Assembly: GCA_015999745.1 (NCBI GenBank) | Contig: JAECQP010000027.1 | Coordinates: 1-46,539 of the forward strand | DNA from: Sphingobacteriia bacterium | GTDB lineage: Bacteria; Bacteroidota; Bacteroidia; Chitinophagales; Chitinophagaceae | DNA length: 46,539 nt | Reading direction: 5' to 3' | In this document: in pieces, positions 44,064-46,539 of the stretch | Position numbering within the stretch: the first letter of the stretch is position 1 | Layout of the letters: each line of letters opens with the position of its first letter | Program-made: the position numbers and the translations under genes | Notes under the pieces: generated by a model | Seen by the model: the letters and a program-made list of their open reading frames with translations, nothing else | Told to the model about the DNA's origin: nothing | The model's database searches: none

Positions 44064-46539
44064 ATGCGTAAGCATCTGGTTTATTTAATGTCTTTTTGTT
44101 TCCTGTTGTTTAGCGGCCTATTTGCTCAAAACAAGCCTGGCGTTGGAGCAATCCCTTCCGGAACAGCAGTTGCAATGCCTGGGGCCTACCCCAGTGGTGT
44201 TAAGGTTAATTATATCCGTACCCGTAAAGCCTTATCCCCAATAACAGATACGGCTGTATTTAGAACCTCCGGTTACGGGCAGGTCGGAGAAGCTACCCAA
44301 TACATAGATGGTTTGGGGAGGCCTCTGCAAATAGTACAAAAACAGGCAACACCATTACTAAAAGACCTGGTATCAGCAACGGTATATGATGAGTTTGGCA
44401 GGGAACAGTACAAATATCTGCCGTATGCGTCAACCGAAGAAACCGGAGCCTTTAAATTAACCCCATTTGTGCAACAGCAAGGGTTTATGCAAACACAGTA
44501 CAGTGGTGAACAGGTATTTTATAGTCAAACACAGTATGAGCCTTCTCCACTTAGTCGCGTTACAAAAATTATGGGAGCCGGTAATAGTTGGGCTGGAAGC
44601 GGCAGAGGTGTGGAGACGGAGTATCGTTTTAATGATATAGATGATCAGGTAAGGGTATGGACAATTGGGAATGGGGAAAATGACATACCATACACTAATG
44701 CAGTATATGGCGTGGGTGAGTTGCATGAACAGCATACAATTGATGAACATAGTAAAAAAGTTGTGGAGTATAAGGACAAGGACGGCAAAGTGATTTTAAA
44801 AAAAGTGCAGATAAGCGATGCCCCATCAGAACATTATACAGGCTGGCTATGTACATTTTACGTGTATGATGATTTGGGTTTGTTGCGATTCGTGATTCCG
44901 CCTAAGGCAACAGTTGAATTGGCTGTAAATAATTGGTCTTTTACAGCGGAACAGGTGAATGAGCTTAGTTTCAGGTATTATTATGATGGACGCAACCGTA
45001 TGATAGCCAAAAAAGTACCCGGCGCCGGCTGGGTGTACATGGTGTACGACAGGAGAGACAGGTTAACATACACACAGGATGCCAACATGCGCAACCAAGG
45101 CAAGTGGATAGTCAGTTTATATGATAACCTGAACCGGCCAACTACTACAGGTATGGTTGCATATAGCGGTACAAGAGATCAATTGCAGACTTTATTGGAT
45201 GCCCGCTTTGATGCTGCTGTGTCTACCAGTACCATTGTAAATTTTACGGCACCGGATATTTTATATGTAAATGAAAGACAAGCCGGCAAGCCTGTTTACC
45301 GGGCGGTGAATGAAATACAGTTTACCGGGGAATTTACCAGTGAACCGGATGGGAATTTTGAAACAATACTGGCGCCCGCTGTTGTAAATACACAAACTGT
45401 TTTGCAGAACTATAATCCATTCCCTGATGGAGCTAATTTTATAGCACTTACATTAAATTCATATGATGATTATACTGCTGCATCAAAGCAATATAGTACC
45501 GCTGATAATAGCAAATTAGGGGCGGGCAATAACGCATATCCGGAATCATTGCCATCATCGGCAAGTGTATTAACAAAGGCGCTTCCGACTGTTGTTAAAA
45601 CCAGGGTTATAGAAAAAATCAATGATTTATCCGCTGGTAACTGGTTGGAAACAGTTATGTATTATGATGATAAAGGTCGGGTGATACAAACGCAATCGGA
45701 AAATTATAAAAATGGAACGGATATAGTAACTACCCGTTACGACTTTACTGACAGGCCAATATCTGTATATCAGTTGCACAATAATCCAGCCGGAGCCGAA
45801 GTTGCCCGGACTAAAACAGATATGGAGTATGATTTTGCAGGGAGATTATTAAATATTAAAAAAACATTGAATGATAATTCTGCAACCACACGTTATATTG
45901 TACGTAACGAGTATGATGAACTTGGTCAATTGAAGAACAGGCAATTGGGGCAGTATGCCAACAACAGCAATCCCCTGGAAAACCTGCAATACAATTATAA
46001 TATCCGTGGATGGTTGTCTGGTGTGAATAAGGATTATGCTACAGGTGGTCCCAGTCGTTGGTTTGGGACGGAGTTGAGTTATGACTGGGGCTTTGAGGAA
46101 AATCAATTCAATGGCAATATAGCGGGAGTAAAATGGCGGAGCAAAGGGGATGGGGAGCAGCGGGCTTTTGGATATGGGTATGACCCTTCAAATAGGATAA
46201 TAAAGGCCGATTTCACCCAGAACACCGGCGGCGCCTGGAACAAATCGGCCGGGCTGGATTTTAGTATGAAGATGGGCGACGGGCAGAACCCTAATACAGC
46301 CTATGATGCCAATGGCAATATACTGGGTATGCAGCAATGGGGCTGGAAGACAGGCGGCAGTACACAGATTGATAACCTGAGTTATGGATATAACAGCAGT
46401 AGCAACAAACTCAGCACGGTAGCGGACGCTATAACAGCCGATCAAAAACTAGGCGATTTTACGGATAAGAATACAAGCGGAGCAGATTACGGCTACGATG
46501 CCAACGGCAACCTGATAGAAGATAAGAACAAGGATATTG
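44064..46539 (+). CDS. DUF6443/Rhs-repeat protein, 3' part outside window
   Basis: Translation from the ATG at 44064 is open for 825 codons to the window edge without a stop. A signal peptide covers about 1-20 (LFSGLFAQ). The N-terminal region (about 60-150) has the DUF6443 features: GQVGEATQYIDGLGRPLQIVQKQATP and VSATVYDEFGREQYKYLPY. YD-repeats follow (YYYDGRNRMIAKKVPGAGWVYMVYDRRDRLTYTQD, YDFTDRPISVYQLHN, NEYDELGQLKNRQLGQY). The conserved Rhs core and its self-cleavage site would lie beyond the edge, then perhaps a toxin tip and immunity gene. Base composition rises near the end (22 G+C in 45601-45660, 36 in 46201-46260), as for a conserved core joined to foreign DNA. Confidence 0.9.
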   Translation, partial: MRKHLVYLMSFCFLLFSGLFAQNKPGVGAIPSGTAVAMPGAYPSGVKVNYIRTRKALSPITDTAVFRTSGYGQVGEATQYIDGLGRPLQIVQKQATPLLKDLVSATVYDEFGREQYKYLPYASTEETGAFKLTPFVQQQGFMQTQYSGEQVFYSQTQYEPSPLSRVTKIMGAGNSWAGSGRGVETEYRFNDIDDQVRVWTIGNGENDIPYTNAVYGVGELHEQHTIDEHSKKVVEYKDKDGKVILKKVQISDAPSEHYTGWLCTFYVYDDLGLLRFVIPPKATVELAVNNWSFTAEQVNELSFRYYYDGRNRMIAKKVPGAGWVYMVYDRRDRLTYTQDANMRNQGKWIVSLYDNLNRPTTTGMVAYSGTRDQLQTLLDARFDAAVSTSTIVNFTAPDILYVNERQAGKPVYRAVNEIQFTGEFTSEPDGNFETILAPAVVNTQTVLQNYNPFPDGANFIALTLNSYDDYTAASKQYSTADNSKLGAGNNAYPESLPSSASVLTKALPTVVKTRVIEKINDLSAGNWLETVMYYDDKGRVIQTQSENYKNGTDIVTTRYDFTDRPISVYQLHNNPAGAEVARTKTDMEYDFAGRLLNIKKTLNDNSATTRYIVRNEYDELGQLKNRQLGQYANNSNPLENLQYNYNIRGWLSGVNKDYATGGPSRWFGTELSYDWGFEENQFNGNIAGVKWRSKGDGEQRAFGYGYDPSNRIIKADFTQNTGGAWNKSAGLDFSMKMGDGQNPNTAYDANGNILGMQQWGWKTGGSTQIDNLSYGYNSSSNKLSTVADAITADQKLGDFTDKNTSGADYGYDANGNLIEDKNKDI

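Noticed and set aside
1..46539. CRISPR arrays, insertion sequences, tRNA or rRNA genes, phage structural or integrase genes
   Set aside because: No regular direct-repeat array, transposase or integrase motif, or tRNA cloverleaf was seen on reading. The beta-helix gene resembles a tailspike but has no phage neighbours.
37774..46539. Type IX secretion of the Rhs-type proteins through C-terminal sorting domains
   Set aside because: The C-termini of the three complete proteins do not resemble the type A or B sorting domain; the fourth is cut by the window edge, so it remains open.

Overview
The window looks like a chromosomal piece of a Bacteroidota bacterium, most likely family Chitinophagaceae. 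The signs are a SusD/RagB outer-membrane protein, a GH144 endo-beta-1,2-glucanase of the type known from Chitinophaga, families largely confined to Bacteroidota (DUF6702, DUF3078, the SusD and DUF6443 types), promoters of the TAnnTTTG kind, and start codons without clear Shine-Dalgarno sites. I saw no rRNA, tRNA, CRISPR array, transposase or integrase.

Layout. (1) 1-3657: the distal end of a Sus-like glycan locus on the + strand: SusD C-terminus, LamG-fold lipoprotein, terminator, GH144 glucanase and SGNH esterase. The likely substrate is beta-1,2-glucan. (2) 3658-11368: a small periplasmic protein, PAP2 phosphatase, CorC/CNNM-type membrane protein, a DUF6702/HupE/M1 peptidase group, and two tandem paralogous esterases. 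(3) 16490-11343, minus strand: a tightly packed surface-glycan operon (YfhO-like membrane protein, GT4-type and GT2 glycosyltransferases, methyltransferase). (4) 16548-20959: membrane proteins, a queuosine-precursor transporter, TrmH, YihY and MltG. (5) 25757-21048, minus strand: an operon miaB - sigma-54 activator - lptE - unknown - secG, closed by a terminator. (6) 25878-36825: DUF3078 barrel, purK, hppD, Na/Pi symporter with a small partner, PepSY membrane protein, GNAT acetyltransferase, TPR histidine kinase, ahcY, and a divergent Lrp/AsnC regulator with a perfect palindrome in the shared promoter region.

(7) 36829-46539 is different. Base composition falls sharply after the Lrp gene: sampled 60-base rows go from 35 G+C (36001-36060) to 21 (36901-36960) and 15 (41521-41580). 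The stretch holds an orphan LuxR-type response regulator, a divergent AT-rich promoter region with a repeated ACGTTTTTT motif, and then four co-directional genes that each begin with an export signal: a coiled-coil protein ending in a probable outer-membrane beta-barrel; a right-handed beta-helix protein with a C-terminal tail-fibre-like chaperone/coiled-coil module; a 1075-residue Rhs/YD protein with a TcB/SpvB-like N-terminus; and a DUF6443/Rhs protein that is still open at the window edge (at least 825 codons). I read this as a horizontally acquired, exported, split Rhs system, with a shell formed by two polypeptides and a presumed variable tip plus immunity gene beyond the right edge. It is the best candidate here for an undescribed system. 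Its function is inferred from architecture only.
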